The notes under the pieces were generated by a model that saw only the letters and a program-made list of their open reading frames with translations, did not search any database and had not been told where the DNA came from. 64,000 bases of DNA from Mesorhizobium amorphae CCNWGS0123 (GTDB lineage Bacteria; Pseudomonadota; Alphaproteobacteria; Rhizobiales; Rhizobiaceae): NCBI RefSeq assembly GCF_001686985.1, contig NZ_CP015318.1:4338001-4402000 (forward strand), in the 5' to 3' direction. The translations under genes and the position numbers were made by a program. Shown one piece after another: positions 1 to 8,881 of the stretch (its first letter is position 1; the number at the start of each line of letters is the position of its first letter).

Positions 1-160
1 CACCCGCCGCTATGCTGCCGGTGGTGTTTCGATCGACAGACCTCGTGTCCTCATTGCCGAATAGCCAATTGTGATGACTGCCGGACGTTGACTCGGCTGA
101 CTGGGCCAGTGCCGATGTGGCGAGGCCGATGGTCAAGGCCGAGGCAGCAAGAATTTTCAT
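1..160 (-). CDS. Small secreted protein, C-terminus outside window
   Basis: The ATG at 160 opens a reading frame that runs off the left edge after 53 codons without a stop. The first 20 residues form a clear Sec signal peptide (Lys at 2, a hydrophobic run, then a cleavage-type ALA-Q). The mature part seen so far is polar and low in complexity (His-His-Asn-Trp, then Asp-Arg-Asn-Thr-Thr-Gly-Ser-Ile). I do not recognise a family. Export to the periplasm or outside is inferred from the signal alone. Confidence 0.6.
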   Translation of the reverse strand, partial: MKILAASALTIGLATSALAQSAESTSGSHHNWLFGNEDTRSVDRNTTGSIAAG

Positions 161-220
161 GATCATTGATGTTGACTCCGTGTCTCTGCCGCAAAGGTGC
201 GGCGCGGGTACAACCGGTAG

Positions 221-1234
221 TCAGCCCAAAGGTTCAGTGAAATTGTTGTGAGCCTGTGTTGATGTTCGGCCCGTGAACGCCCGCTCGGCAATGCGCTTGA
301 TGAAAGCGATAACGCGTTCTGGCTCGACGAATTGCGGCATATGTCCAAGCCCGTCGACAGCCTCGAAATCGAGCCCTTTGATCCTGTCCGGCATCGGCTC
401 GCCATGGACAGCGATGCCAATGACGCGGTCGGCCGTGCCGAACAGGATGCCGGCCGGCATGGCGATCTCGCCATAGCGCTGCTCGATGCGGCCGAGGTCC
501 TGTTCCACCGCCACGACATCGGTCGAAGTCGCATGATAGTGGGTGGGCCGCAGTCCGAGCCAGCCGCCGCCCACGATCATGTAGTCGCCGGCAACTGGCT
601 GCGGCGCGAAGATGAATTTCATCGTCGGCTCCGCGTATTTCAAGCTTACCGGTATCGCCACCGTATAGGCCATGATCCAGCGCAACAGGCGTGAAGGAAC
701 ATAGAGCAGGTCAAATTTTTGGCGCGCCCTGGTTTCCGGATGCGTCAACGGCGCGAGCAAGGCGATGCCCGAAATCGTCTCGGGATGTTCCACCGCCAAG
801 GTCAGCACGATAGCGCCGCCAAGCGAATGGCCGACGACCAAAGGACGTTCCAGCCCAAGCGCCTCGATGAAGCGCCGCACCAGTTGCGCCTGCTCCGGCA
901 GCCGGCCAGTCGCTCCGCTGGCCCGTAGCGAATGGCCCGAGCCCGGGCGGTCGAGCGCGATCAGATGGTAGCCGGGGCCGAAACGGTCGAACAGCGTATG
1001 CCGGAAATGGTGAAGCTGCGCGCCAAGCCCATGCAGGAACACGATCGGCCTGCCCTCGCCGGTCTCGACGTAGTGGATGCGGTTGCCGTCGATTTCGATG
1101 AACTTGCCGTTCGCCGGCACCAGCCTTTCGGCCTTCGCGGCGATCCACCATGTCGCCAGAACCAGGCCGGCGACCACGATCACCACCAGCAGCAGCAGGC
1201 CGCCGAACAGCCACGACAAAACAGACAGAAGCAT
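221..1234 (-). CDS. Membrane-anchored alpha/beta hydrolase
   Basis: This 337-residue alpha/beta-fold hydrolase starts with one hydrophobic segment (about residues 4-28), so the catalytic domain is probably tethered to the inner membrane facing the periplasm. An HG motif (FLHGLG, near 67) precedes the nucleophile elbow GHSLGG at 135-140 with Ser137. The likely acid lies in GTADRV and the His in GLGHMPQ near the C-terminus, so the triad is complete. Substrate is unknown; esterase, lipase and epoxide-hydrolase-type activities are all possible. It is transcribed alone, divergent from the next gene. Confidence 0.8.
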   Translation of the reverse strand: MLLSVLSWLFGGLLLLVVIVVAGLVLATWWIAAKAERLVPANGKFIEIDGNRIHYVETGEGRPIVFLHGLGAQLHHFRHTLFDRFGPGYHLIALDRPGSGHSLRASGATGRLPEQAQLVRRFIEALGLERPLVVGHSLGGAIVLTLAVEHPETISGIALLAPLTHPETRARQKFDLLYVPSRLLRWIMAYTVAIPVSLKYAEPTMKFIFAPQPVAGDYMIVGGGWLGLRPTHYHATSTDVVAVEQDLGRIEQRYGEIAMPAGILFGTADRVIGIAVHGEPMPDRIKGLDFEAVDGLGHMPQFVEPERVIAFIKRIAERAFTGRTSTQAHNNFTEPLG

Positions 1235-1387
1235 TTTTCACCCGAAGCGAACGCCCCGCACCATACCTGCCGCCGGTGCCACCGCAAGGCCATCGACGCG
1301 CGATCCGTGGCGCATTGCCGCCGGCCGCCCGCCGCGCTATCTCAGGCGACCCAGTCTTCCCAAGGCGACATCTTGCCGGAGCCTCTC

Positions 1388-2137
1388 ATGCCTGAAATCG
1401 TCACCGCCGCCATGCTTGTCATCGGCGACGAGATCCTGTCCGGCCGCACCAAGGACAGGAACATCGGCCACCTCGCCGACATCATGACGGCGATCGGCAT
1501 CGACCTGAAGGAAGTGCGCATCGTTCCCGACGAGGAGGACGAGATCGTCGCCGCGGTGAATGCCGTGCGTGCCCGCTACACCTACGTCTTCACCACCGGC
1601 GGCATCGGCCCGACGCATGACGACATAACGGCGGATTCGATCTCCAAGGCCTTCGGCGTGCCGTGCGAATACGACGCCAAGGCCTATGCCATGCTCGAAG
1701 CGAGCTACGCCGCGCGCGGCATCGAATACACCGAAGCACGCAAGCGCATGGCGCGCATGCCGCGCGGCGCCGACCATATCGACAATCCCGTCTCGATCGC
1801 GCCCGGCTTTCGCATCGGCAACGTCCATGTCATGGCCGGTGTGCCGTCGATCTTCCAGGCCATGCTCGACAATGTCGTGCCGACGCTGAAGGCGGGCACC
1901 AAAATGCTCTCGGCGACCGTGCATTGCCCGTTCGGCGAAGGCTTGGTCGGCGGGCCGCTGGGCGACATCCAGAAAGCCCATCCGGATACGATCATCGGCT
2001 CCTATCCGAAATATGGCGACGGCAAATTCTGGACCGAGCTCGTCGTCCGCGCCCGCAGCGAAGAAGCGTTGGAGGCGGCGCGCAAGGATGTCGAAGCCAT
2101 GGTGGCCGGCACCGCCGCCAGCGCAACTGATCCGTGA
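1388..2137 (+). CDS. Competence/damage-inducible CinA N-terminal-like, molybdopterin-binding domain protein
   Basis: The protein has 249 residues with a MoaB/Mog/CinA-N (MoCF_biosynth) fold: an N-terminal strand with VIGDEIL, then TTGGIGPTHDDIT, the typical pterin/nucleotide-binding loop. It lacks the C-terminal nicotinamide-nucleotide amidase domain of full CinA, so it is the short form common in rhizobia. The frame is open far upstream, but the start at 1388 is where family similarity begins. A perfect 8-bp inverted repeat follows the stop. Role in cofactor or nucleotide metabolism is inferred from family only. Confidence 0.8.
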   Translation: MPEIVTAAMLVIGDEILSGRTKDRNIGHLADIMTAIGIDLKEVRIVPDEEDEIVAAVNAVRARYTYVFTTGGIGPTHDDITADSISKAFGVPCEYDAKAYAMLEASYAARGIEYTEARKRMARMPRGADHIDNPVSIAPGFRIGNVHVMAGVPSIFQAMLDNVVPTLKAGTKMLSATVHCPFGEGLVGGPLGDIQKAHPDTIIGSYPKYGDGKFWTELVVRARSEEALEAARKDVEAMVAGTAASATDP

Positions 2138-2140
2138 TCC

Positions 2141-2160
2141 CCGGGCCGTGAGCGGCCCGG
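2141..2160 (+). terminator. Strong hairpin after the MoCF-domain gene
   Basis: Perfect inverted repeat CCGGGCCG / CGGCCCGG with a 4-base loop, beginning three bases after the stop codon. There is no T-tract, so it may act as a terminator or as an RNA-end stabiliser. Confidence 0.4.
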
Positions 2161-2227
2161 AACCAAGCATGGCGTTCTGACGTTTCCCCGGGGCGCACCC
2201 AGCGCCAGCAGATTTTGAGGGATTCCC

Positions 2228-3061
2228 ATGCGCTTCAGGACCATCGTCGCGATATTGCAGAACGAACAGGATGCCGAGCGCGTGCTCGACTGCGCCATCC
2301 CGCTCGCTGAGCGCTTCCAGAGCCACCTCGTCGGCATCCATGCCGAGGCGCTTCCCGTCCCCTACACCTCCGCGACGGGCTTTCCCGACACAGAGTTCCT
2401 GCAGGTCTCCGCCGAAATGAACAAGGAGCGGGCCGAGAAATTGCAGGCGCTCTTCCTCAAGCGCATCGAGGAGTCCGGCCTGTCATTCGAATGGCGCAGC
2501 CTCGAGAGTTTTTCCGGCGACAGCGCGTTGACCGGCATCTCCAACGTCCGCGCCGCCGATCTGGTCATAGCCGCGCAGCGCGACACCGGCGGCGACCCGA
2601 GCGCCGATGTCGACACGCTGGTCTACGACGCCGGGCGGCCAGTGCTCGTCGTGCCGCATGCCGGCCCTCTTGTCACCACCTTCAAGCACGTGCTGCTGGC
2701 CTGGAACGGCAGCAAGGAGGCAGCCCGCGCGGCCTTCGACGCCCTGCCCTTCATCATAGAGGCCGAGAAGACGGACATACTGGTCATCGATCCGCCGGAG
2801 ACGCTGGACGAGAGCCCGGACGCCGCCGGCGCCGAAATCGCCGCCGCACTTTCCAGGCATGGCGCGACCGTCAGCGTCTCGGTGCAGCAGTCGGGCGGCA
2901 TCTCTGTCGATGACCTCATCCAGATCAGGATCACTGAGACCGGCGCCGACCTTTTGGTGCTCGGCGCCTACAGCCACTCCTGGCTGCGCCAGCTTCTGTT
3001 CGGCGGCGTGACGCGCACGGTGCTGCGCTCAGTGCAGGTTGCGGCCTTCCTCTCAAGGTAA
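2228..3061 (+). CDS. Universal stress protein, tandem-domain length
   Basis: The 277-residue protein matches the UspA family in double-length form. The N-terminal half begins FRTIVAILQNEQDAERVLDCA. The C-terminal half starts near residue 150 with VLLAWNGSKEAARA and ends with LLVLGAYSHS followed by LFGGVTRTVL, which corresponds to the ATP-binding G-x2-G-x9-G(S/T) signature region. The C-terminal domain therefore probably binds ATP and the N-terminal one looks degenerate. A cytoplasmic stress role is family knowledge. The ATG at 2228 follows a TGAGGGATT ribosome-binding site. Confidence 0.85.
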   Translation: MRFRTIVAILQNEQDAERVLDCAIPLAERFQSHLVGIHAEALPVPYTSATGFPDTEFLQVSAEMNKERAEKLQALFLKRIEESGLSFEWRSLESFSGDSALTGISNVRAADLVIAAQRDTGGDPSADVDTLVYDAGRPVLVVPHAGPLVTTFKHVLLAWNGSKEAARAAFDALPFIIEAEKTDILVIDPPETLDESPDAAGAEIAAALSRHGATVSVSVQQSGGISVDDLIQIRITETGADLLVLGAYSHSWLRQLLFGGVTRTVLRSVQVAAFLSR

Positions 3062-3083
3062 TGCATGTCGCCCAAAAGTGTGC
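3061..3083. repeat. Partial copy of a dispersed intergenic repeat
   Basis: Begins at the last base of the stress-protein stop codon with ATGCATGTCGCCCAAAAG. I recognise this as one end of a dispersed Mesorhizobium-type intergenic element. A related arm in the opposite sense, GACGACATGCAT, ends the longer element near 35041. Confidence 0.45.
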
Positions 3084-3206
3084 GAAGCGCTTCAAGTCCA
3101 CAGGCATCGCTTGCCGCCACCTTGCCAAGACCAGCGCTTTCCGGCTAATTCCGCCCGCATTCCATCGTGACTGCGCGCGGCCAGCGCGCCTGCGGAGTGC
3201 GCGACC

Positions 3207-3707
3207 ATGTCTCTTCCCGAAAAAGCCTTCCCGGTCTCCTGGGACCAGTTCCACCGCGACGCCCGCGCGCTTGCCTGGCGGCTTGCCGGCGCCAATAAGG
3301 GACAATGGAAGGCGATCGTCTGCATCACGCGCGGCGGTCTGGTTCCGGCCGCCATCATCTCGCGCGAACTCGGTATCCGGGTCATCGAGACAGTCTGCGT
3401 CGCCTCCTATCATGACTACACCTCGCAGGGGCAGTTGCAGGTGCTGAAGGAGATCACGCCGGCGCTGCTCGCCGACGACGGCGCCGGCGTGCTGATCATC
3501 GACGACCTCACTGACACCGGCAAGACGGCGGGCATCGTGCGCGCGATGATGCCGAAGGCGCATTTCGCCACAGTCTACGCCAAGCCGAAAGGCCGCCCGC
3601 TGGTCGACACCTTCGTCACCGAGGTCAGCCAGGACACCTGGATCTATTTTCCGTGGGACATGGGTTTTACCTATCAGAAGCCGATCGCCGACGACCACGC
3701 CGGCTGA
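3207..3707 (+). CDS. gpt: Xanthine phosphoribosyltransferase
   Basis: The 166-residue type I phosphoribosyltransferase salvages xanthine (and guanine) with PRPP to XMP/GMP in the cytoplasm. The PRPP-binding motif [13 protein letters not shown] spans about residues 95-107, and ITRGGLVPA near 40-48 is the early PRTase loop. The C-terminal aromatic section WIYFPWDMG is characteristic of bacterial Gpt, and length matches the family. The upstream gap holds a partial dispersed repeat and no other gene. Confidence 0.9.
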   Translation: MSLPEKAFPVSWDQFHRDARALAWRLAGANKGQWKAIVCITRGGLVPAAIISRELGIRVIETVCVASYHDYTSQGQLQVLKEITPALLADDGAGVLIIDDLTDTGKTAGIVRAMMPKAHFATVYAKPKGRPLVDTFVTEVSQDTWIYFPWDMGFTYQKPIADDHAG

Positions 3708-3886
3708 TTCGCCAGAAAGCCATTTTTCTGTCTAGCCTGCCTCGGCGAGCAGCCTTTGCTTCACAAGGAGGATTGCCGGGCACGATATTTCGTGGAATCG
3801 GCCCGCCTTGGTGGAATTTAACCAATCCGAGTGAAGTTTTTTACTTTTAATGCCCAAGATACGCCGTAAGATTCATCAGGCGGCAT

Positions 3887-4405
3887 ATGATTCTGGAGGC
3901 TGGGGCAGCTTCTCCGATGTTGACGAGGCCAACGACGCACAATCACCTGGTCGAAAGAGTCCGGCGACTCTTCGGCACCGTGCCGTGCCGCCTGCAGGTT
4001 GCCGCCCTGCCCTGGCGAGAGGCCGAGAATGGCGTCGAAATCATGCTGATCACCAGCCGCGACACCGGCCGCTGGGTGCTGCCCAAGGGCTGGCCAGAGG
4101 CCAGGGAGCCGCTTTGCGAGGCGGCGGCGCGTGAGGCCGGCGAGGAAGCCGGATTGCGCGGCACGGTCTCGCATTTCGAGGCCGGTCGCTATTTCTACGC
4201 CAAGGCGCTGGCTTCCGGCGAGGAAGTGCCGTGCGAGGTGCTGGTCTTTCCGCTGCAGGTCGACCGCGTCGCCGAGCGCTGGAAGGAAAAGCGCGCGCGG
4301 ACCCGCAAATGGGTAAGCTCGGCAGAGGCCGTGCGCATGATCAACGAGCCGGACCTCTGCCAGATCATCGCCCATTTCTGCGCCGATCCGCACGGATACG
4401 CCTGA
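3887..4405 (+). CDS. Nudix hydrolase
   Basis: This 172-residue protein carries a complete Nudix box G-x5-E-x7-REUxEExGU: Gly of GWPEARE, then REAGEEAGL. Nudix enzymes cleave nucleoside diphosphates linked to another moiety; the C-terminal layout resembles the MutT/diphosphoinositol-polyphosphate-type group, so substrate is open. The ATG at 3887 has a short-spaced AGGCGG; the in-frame ATG at 3917 is an alternative. The gene stands alone and ends just before a strong hairpin. Confidence 0.85.
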   Translation: MILEAGAASPMLTRPTTHNHLVERVRRLFGTVPCRLQVAALPWREAENGVEIMLITSRDTGRWVLPKGWPEAREPLCEAAAREAGEEAGLRGTVSHFEAGRYFYAKALASGEEVPCEVLVFPLQVDRVAERWKEKRARTRKWVSSAEAVRMINEPDLCQIIAHFCADPHGYA

Positions 4406-4444
4406 TCTGGAGCTGACCGGCCGAGGGGCGCCAGCCCGGCCAGA

Positions 4445-4465
4445 CGTCGCCGGGTGCCGGCGACG
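4445..4465 (+). terminator. Perfect 9-bp hairpin after the Nudix gene
   Basis: CGTCGCCGG and CCGGCGACG flank a 3-base loop, about 40 bases past the stop. A T-tract is weak or absent, so terminator function is probable rather than certain. Confidence 0.4.
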
Positions 4466-4526
4466 AATGCTTTGCTATTGCGGCTGTTGCGTCTAGAGTC
4501 GATTCGACTGCTCTGGCGTTTTACCG

Positions 4527-4838
4527 ATGACGAACACTGCACGACCACTCGAAGAGAATTCCGGCGAGCACAAGCGCGAGCATCGCCAGCGTGTGCTCAA
4601 GGGCGGCACGATCATCACCGGCATCCAGAATTCCGAGGTCAGTTGCACCCTGCGCAATCAGCATGCTGGCGGCGCCGAGTTGAAGGTTGCTCCCGACTCG
4701 CGGGTTCCCGATAATTTCCTGCTCTATGTGCCGGTCGATGGAATTGCCTATCGCGCGGAAGTCCGCTGGCGCCGCACTGACCGCGTCGGCGTCCGCTTCA
4801 CCGGCACCGCCCCGAAGCCGAAGCTGCATTACGGCTGA
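4527..4838 (+). CDS. PilZ domain protein
   Basis: The product is a 103-residue single-domain protein of PilZ type. An arginine-containing N-terminal switch (KREHRQRVLKGG) is followed by a beta-barrel with the D/N-x-S-x-x-G-like stretch SCTLRNQHAGGAEL and ends at AEVRWRRTDRVGVRF, the usual PilZ closing strands. PilZ domains bind cyclic-di-GMP. The arginines match the binding switch only loosely, so binding is likely but not assured. Three GGDEF proteins occur in the same window. A T-tailed terminator follows. Confidence 0.8.
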   Translation: MTNTARPLEENSGEHKREHRQRVLKGGTIITGIQNSEVSCTLRNQHAGGAELKVAPDSRVPDNFLLYVPVDGIAYRAEVRWRRTDRVGVRFTGTAPKPKLHYG

Positions 4839-4854
4839 CGCCATTCCATCGAAC

Positions 4855-4886
4855 GCACCCGGACCATTTCGATCTGGGTGCTTTTT
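4855..4886 (+). terminator. Intrinsic terminator of the PilZ gene
   Basis: GCACCCGGA pairs with TCTGGGTGC (one G-U) around a 9-nt loop and is followed by TTTTT, 16 bases past the PilZ stop. It separates the PilZ gene from the convergent exporter gene. Confidence 0.75.
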
Positions 4887-4892
4887 GCGCGA

Positions 4893-6698
4893 TCAGACCA
4901 CCAATCCCTTGGTCAGCTCGAGCGCCTGACGCTCGAACAGCCGGCGGTAGATGCCGCCGTTCAGCCGGATCAGCTCGTCATGCGAGCCCTCTTCGGTGAT
5001 GCGGCCGCGATCGAACACCAGCAGCCTGTCCAGCGCCCGCACCGTCGACAGCCGGTGCGCGATGACCAGCGTCGTGCGGCCGACCATCAGCCGCTCCATC
5101 GCCTGCTGGATGAGCACCTCCGATTCCGAGTCGAGGCTCGACGTCGCCTCGTCGAGGATCAGGATGCGCGCATCGGCAAGGAACGCACGCGCGATCGCCA
5201 CCCGCTGGCGCTCGCCGCCCGACAGCTTCACGCCGCGCTCGCCGACCAGCGTGCCGTAGCCCTTCGGCAAATTGGCGATGAAGTCGTGCGCGCTGGCCAG
5301 CTTCGCGGCATGCTCGATCTCCGCCTGGCTGGCGTTCGGGCGGGCATAGGCGATGTTTTCCGCCAGCGACCGGTGGAACAGGATCGGCTCCTGCTGGACG
5401 ATGGCGATCTGCCCGCGCAGCGACGCCTGCGCAACCTCGGAAATATCCTAGCCGTCGATCAGGATCCTTCCGGCGCTGACGTCATAGAGGCGCTGGATCA
5501 GCTTGACGAAGGTCGTCTTGCCCGAGCCGGAATGGCCGACCAGGCCGACGCGTTCGCCGGGTGCGATTTCCACCGAGAAGTCGCGATAGAGCGGCAGCCG
5601 GTGGTTGCCATAGTGGAAGGTGACCTTGTCGAAGGTGATGCCGCCGTCGCCGATGTAGATTGGCCCGGCGCCGGGCCTGTCCTCGATGCCGAGCGGTTCG
5701 GACTGGAAGTCGACCAGTTCCTCCATGTCGTTGATCGAGCGCTGCAGATTGCGGATATGCGTGCCGATGTCGCGCAGATAACCCTGCAGCACGAAGAACG
5801 AGGTCAGCACGAAGGCGACATCGCCGGCGCTGGCCTCACCCCACGCCCACAGCATCAGCGCCAGCCCGATCACCGCCGTCCTGAGCAGCAGAAGCATCGT
5901 GCCTTGCGTCGTGCCGTTGACGGTGCCGCGCACCCAGGTGCGGCGCGTGCGCGCGCGCCACTTGGCGACCACCCTCGCCAGCCGCGTTTCCTCGCGCGCC
6001 TCGGCGCCAAATCCCTTGACCACGGCATTGCAGCTCACCGCGTCGGCCAGCGAGCCGCCGAGGCGCGTGTCCCATGTGTTGGCGAGCCTTGCCGCCGGCG
6101 CGACATAGCCGAGCGACAGCATCGCCGTGACCGCGATGAACAGCACCGATCCGGCGGCGACCACCGCGCCCATCAGCGGCCAGAACCAGCCGAGCAGCAG
6201 CGTCGAGCCGACGAGCATGACGACCGACGGCAGCAACGCAATCAGGATCGTGTCGTTGAGCAGGTCGAGCGCCCACATGCCGCGCGTGACCTTGCGCACC
6301 GTCGATCCGGCAAAGCTGTTGGCGTGCCAGTCGGTGGAAAAGCGCTGGACGCGGTGGAAGGCGTCGGCGGCGATATCCGCCATCATCTTCAGCGTCAGCT
6401 CGACGATGGCCATGAAGGCGGCGTTGCGCAGCACGACGCCGGCCAGCGCCAGCGCCACCAGCATCGAAAAGGCCGCGATCGCGGCATTCCAGGCGACCTC
6501 GTCCGCCGCGGCGCTGCTGGCAACCGCGTCGACCAGCCGTCCCGAATAGAGCGGCGTCAGCACGTCGGCCAGCGTCGACAAAAGGAAGGCGCCCATGATC
6601 AGCGAAAGCCGCCACGGCTGGCGCCGCCAATGGATGAGCGTGAAGCCGAGAACGCTGCGGAAGGCGTCGGCGCGCAGGTCGAGTCGAAAACGAGCCAT
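4893..6698 (-). pseudogene. ABC exporter (fused permease-ATPase) interrupted by an amber codon
   Basis: A type IV half-exporter of about 601 codons: transmembrane region about residues 1-330, then an ATP-binding domain with Walker A GHSGSGKTT. A TAG at 5448-5450 falls directly after ILIDG, where the family usually has Gln or Glu before DIS. The same frame continues without further damage through the Q-loop (QQEP), signature LSGGE, Walker [13 protein letters not shown] and H-loop AHRLS to the stop at 4893. A CAG-to-TAG change explains it. The truncated product lacks the parts needed for ATP hydrolysis. An in-frame ATG at 6716 is an alternative start. Substrate unknown; multidrug export is inferred from family. 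Confidence 0.85.
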
Positions 6699-6746
6699 GA
6701 TGTCATCCGGGCGCAAACGAGCCCGGTCCCGGTAAGGTCAAAATTG

Positions 6747-6777
6747 AAAAAACCGCGCTGGCGCCATTGGCGCCCGG
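6747..6777 (-). terminator. Terminator-like hairpin in the exporter leader
   Basis: On the minus strand, CCG-GGCGCC pairs with GGCGCC-(AGCG bulge)-CGG around an AAT loop and is followed by six Ts. It lies between the leader ORF and the exporter start, the position expected of an attenuator. Confidence 0.55.
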
Positions 6778-6904
6778 AAAATGCGGAGGTTCGGCTTATT
6801 TGGCGGCTCGCCCGTACAAGGGGCGGCGACCTGCAGCGGCAAATGCCTGTTCTCGGATCAGCTCTCGTCGCGAAGGCGAACCCTCGCGGCATGCTGACCA
6901 GGAC

Positions 6905-6946
6905 CTAGGCTTCGCGGCCTCGCATAGCGATGTCAAATCGTGGCAT
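6905..6946 (-). CDS. Putative 13-residue leader peptide of the ABC exporter
   Basis: A 13-codon ORF (MPRFDIAMRGREA, stop TAG) with a very strong Shine-Dalgarno (CAGGAGGAACCG) ending just before its ATG. It begins about 36-41 nt after a good -10 box and lies about 200 nt upstream of the exporter, with a terminator-like hairpin between. This is the arrangement of ribosome-mediated attenuation. Arg9-Gly10-Arg11 fits the Arg/Lys-x-Arg/Lys pattern known from macrolide-dependent stalling in leaders such as ErmDL. Any link to a drug is inference; the ORF could also be a chance short frame. Confidence 0.5.
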   Translation of the reverse strand: MPRFDIAMRGREA

Positions 6947-6981
6947 TCGGTTCCTCCTGAAGGGGAAGCGCGGAGGAGTTC

Positions 6982-7010
6982 TTATAGAGATGCCGCAGCG
7001 CATCGCCAAG
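6982..7010 (-). promoter_or_regulatory. Sigma-70-type promoter for exporter leader
   Basis: CTTGGC (7010-7005), a 17-nt spacer and CTATAA (6987-6982) match the rhizobial housekeeping consensus CTTGAC-N17-CTATAT at five of six bases in each box. Transcription would start near 6975, about 30 nt before the leader ORF. Confidence 0.6.
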
Positions 7011-7119
7011 GCAGGCCGTGACCGAAAACGCAACTGGTCCAAGCAGTGCGACGATTTTGCAACAACCGGGCGGTTGCGCGCCGCTGCTGTTCGGGCTGCA
7101 CCCAAGCCGGGACGGTGAT

Positions 7120-8796
7120 CTATCCGCGATCCCTGAATCTGTTGGTGATCGGATAGCGGCGGTCGCGGCCAAAGTTCTTCCGGGTGATCTTCACGCCAGG
7201 TGCTGCCTGCCGGCGCTTGTACTCGGCAATGTAGAGCAGGTGCTCGATCCGCGTCACTGTCGCCCGGTCATGGCCGCGCGCGACGATCTCGTCGACGCCC
7301 ATCTCGTGCTCGACCAGGCATTCCAGAATGTCGTCCAGCACCGGATAGGGCGGCAGCGAATCCTGGTCGGTCTGGTTCTCGCGCAGTTCCGCCGACGGCG
7401 CCTTGTCGATGATGTTCTTCGGGATCACCTCGCCGGAAGGTCCGAGCGCGCCCGGCGGCACATGGCTGTTGCGCCAGCGCGACAGCGCATAGACCTGCAT
7501 CTTGTAGAGGTCCTTGATCGGATTGAAGCCGCCATTCATGTCGCCATAAAGCGTGGCGTAGCCGACCGACATCTCGCTTTTGTTGCCGGTCGTGACCACC
7601 ATCGAGCCGAACTTGTTGGAGATCGCCATCAGGATCGTGCCGCGGGCGCGGCTCTGCAAATTCTCCTCGGTAATGCCTTCCTTGGTGCCTTCGAACATCT
7701 GCGTCAGCGCGTGCAGAAAACCTTCGACCGGCTCGAAGATCGGCACGATGTCATAGCGGCAGCCGAGCGCGCGGGCACAGTCCTCGGCGTCCTTCAGCGA
7801 ATCCTTCGAGGTGTAGCGATAGGGCATCATCACCGCGCGCAGCCGTTCCTCGCCGAGCGCATCGACGGCAAGTGCCGCACAGATCGCCGAATCGATGCCG
7901 CCGGAAAGACCGAGCACGACGTTCTTGAAGCCGTTCTTGTTGACGTAGTCGCGCAGGCCGAGCATGCAGGCGCGGTAATCCGCTTCCTCCCGCTCGGGGA
8001 TCTTCGACATCGGCCCTTCGGAGCAGATCCAGCCGTCCGAAGTCCTCTTCCAGGTGCTGACGTCGACCGCCTCCTCGAACTGGCTCATCTGGAAGGCAAG
8101 CCGCTTGTCCGCGCCGATGGCGAAGGATGCGCCGTCGAAGATCAGCTCGTCCTGGCCGCCAAGCTGGTTGGCATAGATCATAGGCAGGCCGCATTCGATG
8201 ACCTGGCGTATGACGACCTGGTGCCGGACGTCCATCTTGGCGCGATAGTAGGGCGAGCCGTTCGGCACCAGCAGGATTTCCGCCCCGCTCTCAGCCAGCG
8301 TCTCGCAGACGGCGACCTCGCCCCAGATGTCCTCGCAAATCGGGATTCCGATGCGCACGCCGCGGAAATTCACCGGTCCCTGCAGTTCCGGACCAGCCTG
8401 GAAGACGCGCTTCTCGTCGAACTCGCCGTAGTTGGGCAAATCGAGCTTGTAGCGTTCGGCCAGGATCTTGCCGCCGTCGGCGACGATGACCGAATTGTGG
8501 GTGCCGCTCTTGCGCTTCAGCGGCGTGCCGATGATGACGCCCGGCCCGCCATCGGCGGTGTCCTTGGCGAACTCTTCCGCCGCCCGTTCGCAGGACCTCA
8601 GGAACGCCGGCTTCAGCACCAGATCCTCCGGCGGATAACCGGCGAGGAACAGCTCCGTGAAGAGCACGATGTCGGCGCCTTGGCGGGCGGCGTCCGCCCT
8701 CGCCTCGCGCGCCTTCGCAAGATTGCCAGCGACGTCGCCGACAGTCGGGTTGAGCTGGGCAACGGCGATGCGCAGTATATCGGGCTTCTTGGTCAT
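7120..8796 (-). CDS. nadE: Glutamine-dependent NAD+ synthetase
   Basis: The last step of NAD synthesis: ATP-dependent amidation of nicotinate adenine dinucleotide using glutamine. The N-terminal nitrilase-like glutaminase domain has the Glu48-Lys117-Cys154 triad (TELFLAG, RYKLDL, PICEDIWG). The C-terminal synthetase domain has the PP-loop SGGIDS at about 298-303. At 558 residues it has the usual length of the two-domain form. The ATG at 8796 was chosen over an upstream in-frame ATG at 8832 because similarity starts at MTKKPDILRIAVAQLNP. Transcribed alone. Confidence 0.95.
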   Translation of the reverse strand: MTKKPDILRIAVAQLNPTVGDVAGNLAKAREARADAARQGADIVLFTELFLAGYPPEDLVLKPAFLRSCERAAEEFAKDTADGGPGVIIGTPLKRKSGTHNSVIVADGGKILAERYKLDLPNYGEFDEKRVFQAGPELQGPVNFRGVRIGIPICEDIWGEVAVCETLAESGAEILLVPNGSPYYRAKMDVRHQVVIRQVIECGLPMIYANQLGGQDELIFDGASFAIGADKRLAFQMSQFEEAVDVSTWKRTSDGWICSEGPMSKIPEREEADYRACMLGLRDYVNKNGFKNVVLGLSGGIDSAICAALAVDALGEERLRAVMMPYRYTSKDSLKDAEDCARALGCRYDIVPIFEPVEGFLHALTQMFEGTKEGITEENLQSRARGTILMAISNKFGSMVVTTGNKSEMSVGYATLYGDMNGGFNPIKDLYKMQVYALSRWRNSHVPPGALGPSGEVIPKNIIDKAPSAELRENQTDQDSLPPYPVLDDILECLVEHEMGVDEIVARGHDRATVTRIEHLLYIAEYKRRQAAPGVKITRKNFGRDRRYPITNRFRDRG

Positions 8797-8881
8797 GACT
8801 GTGGGTTTAGCGTGGCGGAATTCGCCCCGCAATGGCGTTTGCTTGTACCAATGTACTCGTGTGACGGGTATCGATCAGGAG

